From Anolis sagrei (lineage: Eukaryota > Chordata > Lepidosauria > Squamata > Anolidae): 64,000 nt of DNA. The notes under the pieces were generated by a model. That model ran no database searches and had not been told where the DNA came from. It saw nothing but the letters and a program-made list of their open reading frames with translations. The stretch spans positions 22,212,875 to 22,276,874 of the forward strand of contig NC_090034.1 in assembly GCF_037176765.1 (NCBI RefSeq), read 5' to 3'. The position numbers and the translations under genes are program-made. Positions 42,901 through 56,507 of this stretch are shown here, in pieces (within the stretch, counting starts at the first letter, position 1; every line of letters begins with the position of its first letter).

Positions 42901-45900
42901 GATGTTTATTTTATGTATTATTTGAATATATATTTGAATTATTTATTATTATTGTGCTCTAGTGTGGAAGACTCCTCACTTTAGTGCAGGTCTGGGCCAA
43001 CTTCCACCTTCCCTTCAGGTGTTTTGGACTTCAACTCCCACAATTTGTAGCAGCCGGCTGTTAGGAATTATGGGAGTTGGAATCCAAAACACCTGTAGGG
43101 AAGGCCAAAGTTGACCCAGGCCTACCCTAGTGTCATACAACTAGATGTCAAAGGGAGCCCCTTCCTCCCTATAAAGGCTCTCCAGTCCAAGCCTTCTTCT
43201 GCCAGAATAATAAACTTTATTTGTATCCCGCCCCATCTCCCTGAGGGGACATGGAGCGGCTCACAACAATATAATTATACAAATCATCTTGACAACAACA
43301 TGCATAAATATATACAATTTAAATTAAATCAACAGCTAATAATGAGGCAAAACAATATAAAATAAAACATTTTAAAACTACATAAAACACCATTCATTAA
43401 AAATCTCAGCCATTGTTCAAGCAAAAAGAAACTGATCAAATTTTAGATTTATCTAATTTCTTTGACTGTTGGGTGGTATTAAGTTTACCCATTTTCAGAC
43501 GCCCATTTGAATAACCAGGTTTTCAGTTCCTTCTGGAAAATGGATAGCATGGAAGCCTGTCTAATCTCCCTGGGCAGGGCGTTCCAGAGCTGGCGGGCCA
43601 CTACTGAACAGGCCCTCTCCCTCGTCCCCACCATATAAATAATATATATTTATACCCCCATTATCTCTCACAAAGGGGACTCTAAGTGGCTTAATGCAAA
43701 AGCCTCAGCATAACTATTTGAAACATACAAATATGTGAACATTAAAACAGGATCACATTTATTTTCTTGTTTATTTATTTTGGGTATTTCTATCTCCCCT
43801 TTCTCCCAACGGACCCAAGGCAGCTCACAGCAACATTGAACCTACACTATAACATAAACCCATTGATTAAAACAGCCCAAAAGAGTTCCATGGACAATTC
43901 AAATTAAACTAAATAAATACTGAATTAATAGTAAGTCTAAAATTCCCATCCAGCCCAACTCCCTTCTGCTGACAAATGGCCATTCAGCCATAGTTATGAT
44001 AGATATAATTGAGATAAATAGACATGATAGGAATGTATACATATTATAGGTATGTAATCAAACCATATAACTAGAAGAGACCGCAAGGGCAATCCAGTCC
44101 AGCTCTCTTCTCTCTGACACAATCAAAACCCTCCTGACAAATGACCATTCGGCCATAGGTATGATAGATAGGCTTGAGATAGTTGGAAAGATACAATTGA
44201 AATAGATAGGTAGGTGGATACATATATTAATGCTATGTATATCATAGCATCCTAGAGTTGGAAAGACCCAAATGCCATCCAGTCCACTCCTCTTCTGCCA
44301 GGCAGGAAGACACCATAAATGGACCGCTGACATATGGCCATCCAGCCTGTGCTTAAACACCTCCAGAGTAGGAAGCTCTGTACTGTCAAGTGGCTCTGGC
44401 TATCAGGAGGTTCTTCCTCATGTTTGGGTGGAATCTCTTTTCCTGCCATTTGAATCCATGGCTCCATTGTGTCCTAGTTTTGTGTCCCTCTAGATGCCAC
44501 AGCAGTCTTGAGTTCAAGATGAGCCCAGGAAGACTATTTGGACTCCATGGCAGAGCAGAGTGCAGTGAGGCCAGTGCTATATATGACCTTATGGAAACAG
44601 GAGGGAATATATGTAGGATGATGCTTTGGTACCCACTTGTACTTCTATTGTGGCAGGTAATACACCATAGGTAAAAGAATAGATAGATAAAGTTACCTGA
44701 CTTTGATAGAAGAGTCCTTAATGGTAACTCTCATTTCTGTGTATGTAAATAAGGCCTCTTCAGGCAGAGAGGGGCCTGGTGATGCTCCGTGTCAAACAAA
44801 CAGAGGGGCAATAAAGGTACACTGAGGACTTCTGGGAAGAAGAAGAAGAAGAAGAAGAAGAAGGGGAAAGTGATCCCTCCATGCAAGCAGGAAGCAAAGA
44901 CACCTTGGGCTACATAGATCTAGGAAACAGAGATGAAAGTCTACTAATAAAAATGGTGATGATGATGATGCAGATGCAAGAGAGGAGGCCTGCAGCACAG
45001 GGTTCCCTCTATCTCTGTTTGCTCTGTTTACACAAGGGCTGATACTTCTTCACTTTAGACGGAGGGGCTTTTGTCTCTCCACATTTCTAGAGGGAAAGTG
45101 CCCATTCAGCATTTCCAGTGCCCATTCAGTGCCCATTCAGCATTTCCACCCCTTAGGGGTGAGAAAAGCGGTATATAAATACTGTAAATAAATAAATAAA
45201 CTGGGAATGTCCTCCATAACTCTAGGAAGGATTCTGCTTGGAGATCAGGAAGAGAGCCAGGTATGCTGGGTGGCAATCTAGCCTTTTTACTCCTGGGAAA
45301 GTCCCCATCAAGTCCTCATCGAGGCATGGAAAATCCCCACTGTTTCCCCGGGAGAGCATCTTTCCTCGAACCCAGGAAGAGAAGTAGGACTGCCAGCCCT
45401 TTCCCCAAAGATGTGCATGCAGTTGCATGCAGTTCTCTGCTCAGAAGGATGTCCCTTTGGGCTGAAGGATCCTGGTATATGGTGTCAAAGCTTGGAATAG
45501 AAGGATACCGGGGCTGCTTGGGGTTGGGATCAAGGGGCCATTGTCTTCCGCTCAAGAGAATGAGGACACTTTCCCCAGGATTGTCCCTTTGCTTAGCCCC
45601 ATGCCCTTAGAATGCGGTTGGGGAGGGAAGTGTCAGTCAGATAATTCCAGGAAGTCACCCGTTGTTTACAAGCGCTGGCCCTTGTTTGTATGCTTAGGCC
45701 TGTTCCTGGCAAGCAGCCGCCTCAGCAACAACAGTCCCTTAGCATTGTCAAAACCAGCTTTATTTCCAGCAATTCCAGTGCAGCAAGCCTTGCTCATGCT
45801 CATGCAAGTGAGGCTGCAACTGTTTTGAACACAAGGTAGCAGTTTCAGTAAATATTTGTCCTCATTCCTTCCCACAGTGTATTGATGCAAATTGGCAACT

Positions 45901-48900
45901 GTTGTCACTAATGGTAAATAATTATTTTAAAAAATTGATTGTATGTAAGCTGCTCTTCAGACTTTTTGTCTGAGGAGCCGCGGAACCTATAAATAAATAA
46001 AGAGCAGCAAATAGCGGCCTTTGATGATTTTGGTCTGGGACAGCTCCCCTATGAGGAAAGGAGAAAATGACTTTTTTGCTTAGAAAAACAGCGACTGAAT
46101 GGGACATTTTGGAAGTCTGCACAATTAGGCTTCTGATTTCTGAGTTCATTCCCCATTCAGAAGTTGATTTAATGATCATTTTTGGTCTAATAGGTTTCTC
46201 AGGTTTATGAAGATGCTGAATGCAGTTTGTCAGCCCAGGCAGGTTTGAGGTGGGGACAGTTAAGCCAATGAACAGAGGAGCCAGAAGGAGGAACAGGCTT
46301 GTAGATGACGGGCTACAACACTCTTTGTCTATGTGTCCTGCAGTGGATTAACATGGTTTCTGCTGTGGAGGTGGCTGTGAAGGGCCTGGGAGTCTTTCCC
46401 CTGCCCAGTAGCTGGCTTAAGAGCCCACCTGCTGTAGATGGGAGGCACTGTCACTTGGAAACAGAGATAAGTGGCACCTTCTAGTGTAAACATAGGGGGT
46501 GAATGGATGGAGACTGCAGAGAGAAAGAGAGAATACTGATCTTTTCAGAATAACAACTATTAGTGACATGTGTTCAGGCTCTCCAAATAGCTGGAAGTAC
46601 TGGAGTCAAGGGGGGATTAAAAATCACCTCCTCTCTGGCTTGTTTTTGTCTGTATTTGTGTTATTGTGACCCGGACGACTAATGCGCTTAAGAGCTGGCC
46701 CTCAAGTGCATTAACAGCATCTCCTGGAGAATCCCCGAAGGAGGAGTTTTGCACATCTCCATTATCTCCAAGGCCATTATGGGCCTTGGGGAATCTTGGC
46801 TGCCTTTTATACATTCCTTGAAGGGGGGGGGGGTGCCCGTTATCCAGTCAGTAGGCTTATAGTAAATTCTCTCGGTTTATGTCTCTAGCCCAGAGGTGAG
46901 TTCATGGCAAGACTCCTGTCTACATTGGAACAATGTAGAGTTGGGGGATTTTAATGTTCAGCTTCCCCCTGCTGATCCTCTGAGCATGCTCTATATGTGT
47001 TTGCATTTGAAGATATGTGTGAGAGTTAGGTTTATCTCTGTCTTCTCCTTAACCCTGATGGAAATGCTCACTCACTGGGGGCAGAGGGACTCCTATAAAG
47101 CTTAGGAAATTAATTGCTTGTCGGTTTGGGAGATTATATATCATACCAAGAGGAAGGGGAGACCTTGCTGAGGAAAGTGCATTCTGCATGGTCTTTGGGA
47201 TGGTCCATATCTCTATCAGGAGATGTGCATGCCCCCCCCTTTTTGTGGGCAGTTGTGCCTACATTTTCCACAAGTCACAAATGCATGTTTACCATTCAAC
47301 TTCTTCCTGTGCCATTTTTTAAAAAAATCTTAAATCAGATTTTATTTTCAAATTACAGCTATATATATTCTCTCCAAATAAATAAATAAATAGTGATTCA
47401 GAATGAATTTTGAACCCAATACACCCACAATTTCAGAAAACTGAATGTAGCTTTCTTATGATGTGCTACTTATCTTGGTAAGAAGAAATGACTGTGGAAA
47501 ACATCCTTGTGGTCATCATACATTATAGAATTTGGAATGGCAGAAGCAGAGGAGGATCTCTCAACATTTTCAGAAACACTCTTAGCTGTTTTTTCTTTTA
47601 TCCAGAAACTGGTTTCGTCTCCAGTTCTGATTCCCCATCCTTGCTTCTGGCGTTTCTATAGTCAAGGGTGTGTTTCTGTCTTTTCTATAGCCAGGCGAGT
47701 GTCAAATGCTTTTATTTGCCGCTCTGTTGAATGAAGAAGCCCTCTATCCCTGATTTATGCCCCTTGTCAGAATGCATTCTTTACACACTGCTTGGTTGAA
47801 AAGATCCCGTGCTGCTTTTTGCAAGACAAGATGGCTTTCACCTTCCTGTGTCAGCGCTTTTAAGCCCGCCAGATTCTGCCTTGCTCAACACTTTCCTGGT
47901 TTTTTCAGTTGGATGCAGAGGAGGCCCTAGTGCCTGCCCTGTATTTGTCACCAGCGGGGTGTACTTTTGCCCTTTTGTCCACTGGAGAAGAGGAGAAGCC
48001 TGCTTTGGAAACAATTGTATGGATGGGATGAGTTTGACATCTTGGTGCAAAATCCACTATCCTTTCTCCCATTGCTCCTTCTTGGGTCTGGAGACTTTTA
48101 CAGGCATCTTGTACTCCATCTCTTTTGTAATGTGCTTTCCTTTTGATCGTTGTCAACAACAGTATGTGGCTCTTTTTGATCCTTTGGAATAGCTATCCTT
48201 GGTTCATTTTCTGTAGATAAGGAAGGACCCAAATACCCAGAGGGCACCAGATCCCATCTGATCTTGGAAGCTAAGCAATGTCAGTACATGGATGAGAGTC
48301 CATCAATGAATACCAGGTGATGTAGACTTTATTTTGGGGGAAGAAGCTGGTCAAATCACCTCTGAATATTCATTGTCCAAGAAAACTCCATGGAATCGCC
48401 ATAAGTCAACAGGCGACACACAAAGACCAAGCACTCTCTGTGTCGTCCAAAAATGGCACTTAGGCTGTGGATGTAAACTTTTTGGAAATTTAACAATCAT
48501 GGGGAAAACAATGGAAGCAACGTATAGTAAAATTCTGGTTGTAGCAATCCTGGCTTCGTGCCACCGATATTTCAGCATTCATTTCAGGAACCTTGATGAC
48601 AAAAAACACTTTTCCCTTGTGGAGAGGAAATAACTGTGTTCCAAGGTCCAACCCCTTATTGAGTGACTGGAATTTGCAGAATGAATGTCTTTGGCCATTC
48701 CCCTTGGCTCAACACTGATGCGAACAAAGAGAAGCAACCCTTGACAGCCCCTCTTGCTTTTTGGGACAGAGGTAGCATTCCTGCAGGAACATTTAGGCCA
48801 AGCCCGCAGATCCCCTCTCCTTTTCACTTTGTGCCTCCTCCTTGTGCTCACAGCTGGCTGCTCAGCATTTTTCCGCCTGAAAGGGATCTATCTGGGTTGT

Positions 48901-51900
48901 CTGGTGGCTTGGAAAATCCCTCTGCCGCCTATCTAAATCTCTACTGCTGACCTACATCGGGGCTTGTTGTTCTACCTGCTGGAGCACCCATTTAGCCAGG
49001 CTACTCCCATTGATTTTGAGTTGGAAAAAGCCATCTGCCCTTTGGATGGGGTGCCCGGGGGGGGGGGGGGGTGGTGGTGGTGGTGTACGGATTCCTTTTC
49101 ACCAGGGCTGTTTTCACCAAATTATGACGCTTTGTTCCCTTCCAGCATTCACGCCCCCCCCCCCCTCAAATGGCTTGGTCTCTGCAGGAGTCCTGCTTCA
49201 AGCCTCATGGGATGTTGAGCCAGAGACAGAGGTTTCTCTGCTTCTCTTCTACTTTCTTCTTCCTCTTCCTCTTCTTCATCCTCCTCACTCTTGCCTCTGA
49301 TCGCCTGCCTGTGAAGGAGTTTGAGCTGTGTCTCTTTCCTGAGTCAGGCAAAAACTGGCCTAGCGTTAGGTTGGTTGGGCATATTGAGTTAGGCAAGGCA
49401 GCTTTTCCTGCAGAAGCTCATCATGGAGATAATTGTGCTGGCTTAAGAGGCAGCCCAAACCTGTGGTGAGAGGCGGCATTGCCCTGTTGCGCTCCAGAAG
49501 CAAATGGAAGGAGGCCAGGAAGGCCAGTGAGCACCAACCAAAGCAAAGTCTTCCCGGCCAGTGATTTCAGCTGGACTGAATGGCCTGAGGGCTCTTTGCT
49601 AATGAGTTGCATGGTCCCAGAGGGGATCTGGGGAGCAGCTGATAAACTGGCAGCCTTTACTCTTCTTGCCACACACCATGCATCCCTGGCTCAAATCAGG
49701 GGACTAGTTCATAGTACGAAACAAGGAAACATCCATTTTCATAGCAGCATTTGATTTGGTCTCAGTGAGGCAACAACCAAGGTCTAAACTCACAATTTAA
49801 ACCTTTTGCCTTTTGTTTTTTATACCCATCAAGGAAACCTTTTCACTTGGGCAGTGAAGGCTTTGTCTCGAGGATAGCAGTAGGCAATTCAGTCTCAACA
49901 TGGCAGGTGATTGAACAAAGAGCCATTCAAGGAGAAATTAATAGAAGCTCAACTTCTGAGGAAATGTGCACCCGTCTTTCTGTCTGGGGAGACACGTTGG
50001 GGGCCTGATATATTTGGGATCAATGGTACCAGCCCCTTAGAAACTGGCAGGGAGCATCTGCTGAGGACTAGGGGAAACGTCTTGAAAGGAGATAAGAGAT
50101 TAAGGTGAGATAATAAGGATAAACTTCACACAGGGCACCGGTAACCTACAGAATGAGCTTCCGGCCTGATACAGCGATAGACACCAGCTTTATAAAGAGA
50201 GGGGGAGGCAGGGTTGTGGGTGGCTGATAGCCGTGATGGCTGTTTTGCCCCTTGCAAAGAGAGAGAGCCATGAGCAAAGTGTTGAGAGTGAGCCTTCTGA
50301 ATTCATGGTGTTTCAGGTTTTTATCTTTGTTGCTGTTGATATTTATCTCCTGGGCTTTACAACTCTGCTGCAGGTGAGCAGCCATTTAATTCAACCAGCA
50401 CAGAGAAACAGGTCCCAGCAGTAAGCCATGGGAAGAAGGAAAGTGTTTCAAAGCCACTGGATTTGCAGGATGGCAAAATGAAGTGGAAATAGGTTTGCTG
50501 CCAGGATAGCAATAGGTCACTGCCGGGTATTTCCCTCCTATAAAAATAGCAGGCACCTTTTCTGTTCAGCAGCTACAGACAGAATTACTGCACTTCATTC
50601 TAGCTTCATTCTGTCCATTCTTTGCCCTCAGAATCCAGGGACATGTTATTGCCTGATTTTAGTGACTTCCTGAGTTTACTTGTATGGTTTTGACCTCAGT
50701 TCTCCTTAGGGCAAACAGAGAACAACATATGTGGGGAAATTTACAGAGATGCTACTCACTGGTGTTTCTGCCTACAGGGAAGTGTTTTGATATGAGGAAG
50801 TCTTTCCCCCAAATCTGAGTCATTGATGGACAGGTCTTGTGGCCAGCAGAACAGGAGGAACCTGCTCAGTAGGGGCCCAATAAGGATGGGAGAGAGATCA
50901 GGTTATTGATAAACATGCCTCAAAAAGTGAACAATGTCTGTCCCTTCCCCAGAAAGAGGACAAGGATTAAGATCTAGTAAACAATAGGGAAAATCACCCG
51001 AGTTGTTTTTGAACCCATGCTCATGCCAGCAGTGCCTCCTAGGGACCAGGGCCATTTCTCTGCATGTCATTGTGGATGTTGACATCCACCATGAGGTATG
51101 GAGGTCATGATCCACTCTGTGATTTTCTTTCTCTTTCAGCTCTCTTTTGCTGTATCACTGCTAGGACTTGGGACCCTTCCCTTCCTTTCCCTCATAGCTT
51201 CTCTTGCAGTTCACTACCCTTCCTGTACTGCCCCCAACAGACCCTGGCAGTAAACTGGGAACTCTTTGCTTCTGGTGTGAAGGTGAAGGAACATAACTTG
51301 GGCGCCAATGGAAGCCTCTCGCATATGTTGCACATGGTTGACCAAAGGGTTTGCGATGGCTGGAACTTTGAATGGGGAGAAGGCCAGTGTGCCACTCTCT
51401 GTAAATGAACTTGGGAGCATTTGTCCGTTATTGCTCTCCAAAGACTCTGGTTAGCTGGATGTGATATGTGTACTGGCAGCTGGTCCTAGTTTGCTTAGAG
51501 CCAGCCCGGGTCGGAGTGAGCTTCCAGCCATTAGTCTAACTTGCTGTCGACCTATGCATCCTGAAAGACAGTTGCATCTGTCAGGTAGGAAATTTGGGTA
51601 CCGCTTTATGTGGGAAAGCTAATTTAACTAATTTATGATGCCATAAAACCTTCCAGAAGAATGAGGAAATACTCCATCAAGGACTCGATGTCACAATGGA
51701 TGGTGAAGTGGCAGCTCCCCCTGTGGCTGGAATCAAGCCAGAATCAAGCATACTCTCATGAAGCCGGAAAGGCTTAGACACAGCTGGAGTGTTAAATTGC
51801 CTCTGTGTCTGTCTTTATATGTTGTATGTCTAACTGGCATTGAATTTTTGCCGTGTATATGTGCATTGTAATCTGCCCTGAGTCCCTTATGGGGCAAGAA

Positions 51901-54900
51901 GGGCAGAATATAAATACTGTAAATAAAGAAATAAAGAAATAATACAGACCCGTTGGCTAAACTTTAAGCATATAGCAAGGACCACGCAATGGAGATAAGC
52001 CTTGTGCCCAGCTTAAGCATTGTTGAAGTAAAAACAGCAGAAAATCTTGTGGTATCGTCAAGTTGTATCTGAGGCATTAACACCAAATACAACTGGCTTG
52101 CCTCAATCTCGAGAGGCAGGAGAGAATGCTTCTGGAACATGGCCATACAGCCCAGAAAACTCACAGCAACCCAGTGATTCCAGCCATGAAAGCCTTCGAC
52201 AACACAATCTAGAGAGTGTTTGGAGGGTGGGGGACATATACCTGGGGTCCATTTCCCCATCTCATCTCCTGTGCTCTCTCTTTCTGCAGAGCATTGTTTC
52301 CAAGAATGCCATGCAGTACCGAGGAAGCTCTCAGCACGATGCGCAGGAGTTCCTGCTCTGGCTCTTGGACCGAGTCCATGAAGACCTCAACAATATTGTG
52401 AAGAACAATGGCAGGCCTTCTCTCAAGGTAAGGCACTCTTCTTTCTCGTTTTCACTGAAGGAAGGCAAGACTCAGGAAGCTCTGGTATTGCGGTGAACAA
52501 CTGAGGGGATGAAAGTGTTGGGGATCCATCCAGAGACTGAGGCATTCCAGGCCCTGAGACAAAGCTGCATCCCCCAGAGCTGCTCTGGTTGTTCCCTGGG
52601 TGGCATTCAGACCAAGAACTACCCTACTGGAGGCACTCTTCCTCTGCATGTGTATATATGCTGGAAGCATGTATGTTTTTTGGCTAAGTACATATTAGGT
52701 GTAGCCATGAGACTAGAGGGCTGGTTTCTCCACCGGTCTTCCATGTGCTTAGCTCTGCCCCTTCTGTCACAGGGCACCACAGGTGTGACAATGACCCAGA
52801 GTGCACCTGGAGCCCCCCTCTGACAAAATGACTTTCTATTCCAGCCACCGGTGGAGGAAGACATCTTGATTGAGGGGACGGTGTTCCCCATCAACTGCAC
52901 TTTTGTCCAGGAACTCTTTCAGGCCCAGTACAGGTATGGCGTGTGTCCCTTGGAGGGAAGCAACCGGGATCTGAATCTCACAGACTGTGACCATTAGGGA
53001 ATCTCTTGCTGCTAGGATGAAGGCTGCACTCATTCTCATCACATGGGAAGGGGACTGCCCTGCCTTGCCTTCAACAAAAGTTTCTGTTTCTGCGTTTTCT
53101 AGGTCATCTCTGACATGTCCCCATTGCCAGAAACAGAGCAACACCTTTGACCCCTTCTTGTGCATCTCCCTGCCGATCCCACTGCCTCACACGCGGTATG
53201 TATGTATCTATGGAAATGCGTAGGGCAGCTGTGGCAGAGGAACAAGGGAAATGGGTGGGAGTCTAGTCCAGACAGATGACTCTGTGGGCCTTATGAGAGG
53301 TGGAAGCGGGAGTTTCCCTTTCTTCCATGTCTCCTTTGGTGGGTCTTTTAGAGGGACAAGTCTCCTGTGAGAACAGTGCAGGGTCTCCTGAGCATTGCTC
53401 CAGCCTCTCAAATGGTGTCCCTTTGCTCCCTTCCTGCAGGCCGCTGTACGTGACGGTGGTCTACCGAGGGAAGTGCTCCCACTGCATGCGCATCGGGGTG
53501 GCTGTGCCTTTGTCTGGGACGGTGGCAAGGCTGAGGGAAGCTGTGTCCCGAGAAACCAAAATCCCCACCAAACAGGTAATCAGTGGGATCGTGTCAGGAG
53601 GCAAAAGGGAAGCCTTCATGCCAGAGATTGTTAGGATGCAAATAAAAAGCCAAGTAGACAAGGTCACAATGCTCTTATACATATCTTTGATGGCAACTGT
53701 GTAGAGGTTGCCATATCTCAAGGACAGGTATGGTGGGAAAACAGTAATTCTCCTATAAGAAAAAGGGCTTTCTTAGCTTATAAAAAGGACAATGGAATTT
53801 GATGGAGCCATTCTGGGGGACCAACTGGGACCTGGCCTAGATCAAGTGCTGGATCTGCCCTAGTGATGCTGCTCTTCCCAAATTCTGGGACAGGCCTCTT
53901 GTGTTCCTGAAGACCTGAGAATCATTAGAAGAAAGACCTTGGTTGGATGCCCCACAAGGCGTCGGTGTGTGTTGCATCTAATGTCATCAGTGTCTATGTG
54001 ATATATCGTGTTGTGCTTGGACATCACAGCTATTTGGGCGAGGCTCATTGGCTCCACTTGTCAGAAATATTCAAAATTAACTAGGTCTTTTTATTAACAA
54101 AAATGTGAGTCAAGCACTGAAAGGGTTAAATGGATTCCATGACTTAGCAAAAGTTGCAGTTCAATATAAATGGGTGTGCCTGTAGCTTAGTTGCCCTCAG
54201 TTTGTGAGAGGTCTCTGGGGAAGAAGGGCCTCCGTGTGTTAGTAGGCCTCAGTATGAGAATGCCTCAGTGTTAGTAGGCCTCAGTATGAGGTAAACCTCA
54301 GTATGAGGTAAACCTATATGTTTATGAGGAGGGCCTCAGTGTGTAAGAGGCCTAGTGTGAGAAGGCTTTGGTGAGAGAAGCCCCAGGTTGAAGGCCTCGG
54401 GTGTAAAGCTCCAATGTGAAGCTCCTGTGTAAATTTAGTGTGAGAAGAGGCTCTGTGAGAGCTAAGCTTTTTATCTGCATGAGAAAGAAGCCCTGTCTGG
54501 AAGCAAAGAAGGAAGTATCAACAACTTGATTTGTGTTATGGAAAACTTGATCTTATAAATAGTGCAACCATATTATTTTGCTAGAAAGAAATGCCTCCTA
54601 AGAAAGTGATAACATCGCTCTGTGTGTTTTTGTTCTTTTTACCACTTTTGGCTACTGGTGCTGGGTCACACTGCCACTAATAAGTTACTCTGCTATATGT
54701 TTATGAGGAGGGTCTTTTGTTAACAAGCCCACTTGCCCAACACCCCTGACCTCCTCCCTGGCCTCCCCCAGATTGTGCTCACGGAGATGTACTATGACGG
54801 CTTCCACCGGTCCTTCTCCGACTTGGATGATCTTGATACGGTGCAAGAAAGTGACTGCATCTTCGCCTTCGAGACCCCCGAGATTTTCCGGCCGGAGGGC

Positions 54901-56359
54901 ATCCTGAGCCAGAGAGGTTGGCACTCTGTGTGTGTGTTAGTGTGTATAGAGGGGAGGGCTTCTGTAGCCATGCCTTCTGCCCCACGAATCCCTGAGATGG
55001 TCGCTTGTTGTTTGACGCTGACCACAAAGTGTCTTCACCCTTCTCTAGGAATCCATGTGAACAGTAACCTGAACCACTTGAAATTTGGCCTCGACCCTCA
55101 GAGGGCCTCTCTCTATAGCCAGGGAAGCCCAGAGAACTCCAACACAAGGGCAATGGCTGCTGCGGCAAGTGACAAGCTTGTGGTCTTGGTGTGTAACAGA
55201 GCGTGCACCGGACAGCAGGGGAAGAGGTAAGCACTCCCTCCGCAGCACGGCCTTCATCCTATTATCTTTTGGGAAACTTCCAGAAAGGTGCTTTGATTTT
55301 ATAGAGTCATAGAGATGCGAGGGACCTCATGGCTTTCGTCCATGAAGGAATACACAGCTAAAGCCCCCCTAAAAGGTGCCCCTCTGGTCTTTGTTTAAAG
55401 ATGGAGAGACCACTACCCTCTTCTTTTCTTCTCTCAGACTGTTCCTACAGGAAAGAAGTTCCTCCTCATGTTTTGTAACATATTGTATGGTAATTTGATT
55501 CCTTTGGATTGTGTTGTTGCCGCTAAACCAGATTATATGAATCTGCACTGGGATATAATCCAGTTCAAAGCAGATAATCTAGACTTTATATGGCAGTGTA
55601 GAAGGATCCTATGGTCCTTCTGGCTAAGTGTCAATGAGATTATCACCTCTTTGGTGCAAAGTATGGATCTTGGTAGTTCAAAATGCTTGCCTTGATGATT
55701 AAGATTCCCTGGTTCAAATCTGAATCCAGTACAAAGAAGGTGCTTCCCTCCCTCCTCCTTTTTGATGCTCTTGGTGAGAGAAGTGCTGCCTCCTTCTCCA
55801 TTAACGCCCTGGTGCTGGTGCCACTTTGGCAAGGAGCCCAGGGCCCAGATTCCGGGAAAGGCCTCGTCTCCTTGCTGGCAATGGAAAGCCAAAGGTGCCT
55901 CTTCCCTCCACACCATGTGCCGTAAACACAGCCTCACTTTGTTAGGGAGATGGGGGAAATCAATTTCCGTGAGAAGGAGCAAAGTTGAGATAGTGGCCAC
56001 TCAGTGTTAGTCATCATTTCTAGAAAAGTCTTGGGTGAGAAGATCAATTTGCAGATGGCATAGAGCTGTTGTCTTGAAAATCAGAAATCAGGCTTGGATG
56101 CTGAGCTGAAAATAGCAAGCAGAGATCAATGATATTTCCTGCACTTAGATTGAGAATTAAGGATGGGGGATAATGTCAACAACAACAACAACAAATACAT
56201 ATTAATGTGTCATGCTTCTTAAATTGTAATAATAATATTCATATTATTAACATGGCATGCTTCTTAAACTGTAATAATAATTACATTATTTACATGGCAT
56301 GTTAAATTGTAATAACAGTAATAATATTCATATTAACATGGCGTGCTTCTTAAACTGTA

Positions 56360-56394
<35 letters not shown>

Positions 56395-56473
56395 TAACAA
56401 CATGGCATGTTTCTTAAATTGTAATAATAATAATAATATTCATATTATTAACATGGCATGCTTCTTAAACCGT

Positions 56474-56507
<34 letters not shown>

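Noticed and set aside
44838-44864. Coding Lys/Glu-rich segment
   Set aside because: A GAA/AAG microsatellite in an intron.
48236-48335. 5S rRNA gene
   Set aside because: Too diverged in the conserved boxes and followed by a SINE body and tail; called a 5S-derived SINE.
54059-54726. Solo-LTR-like stretch in USP31 intron 5
   Set aside because: TG...CA bounds can be drawn but there is no clear target duplication, and the tandem repeat at 54185-54480 explains much of it. Not called.
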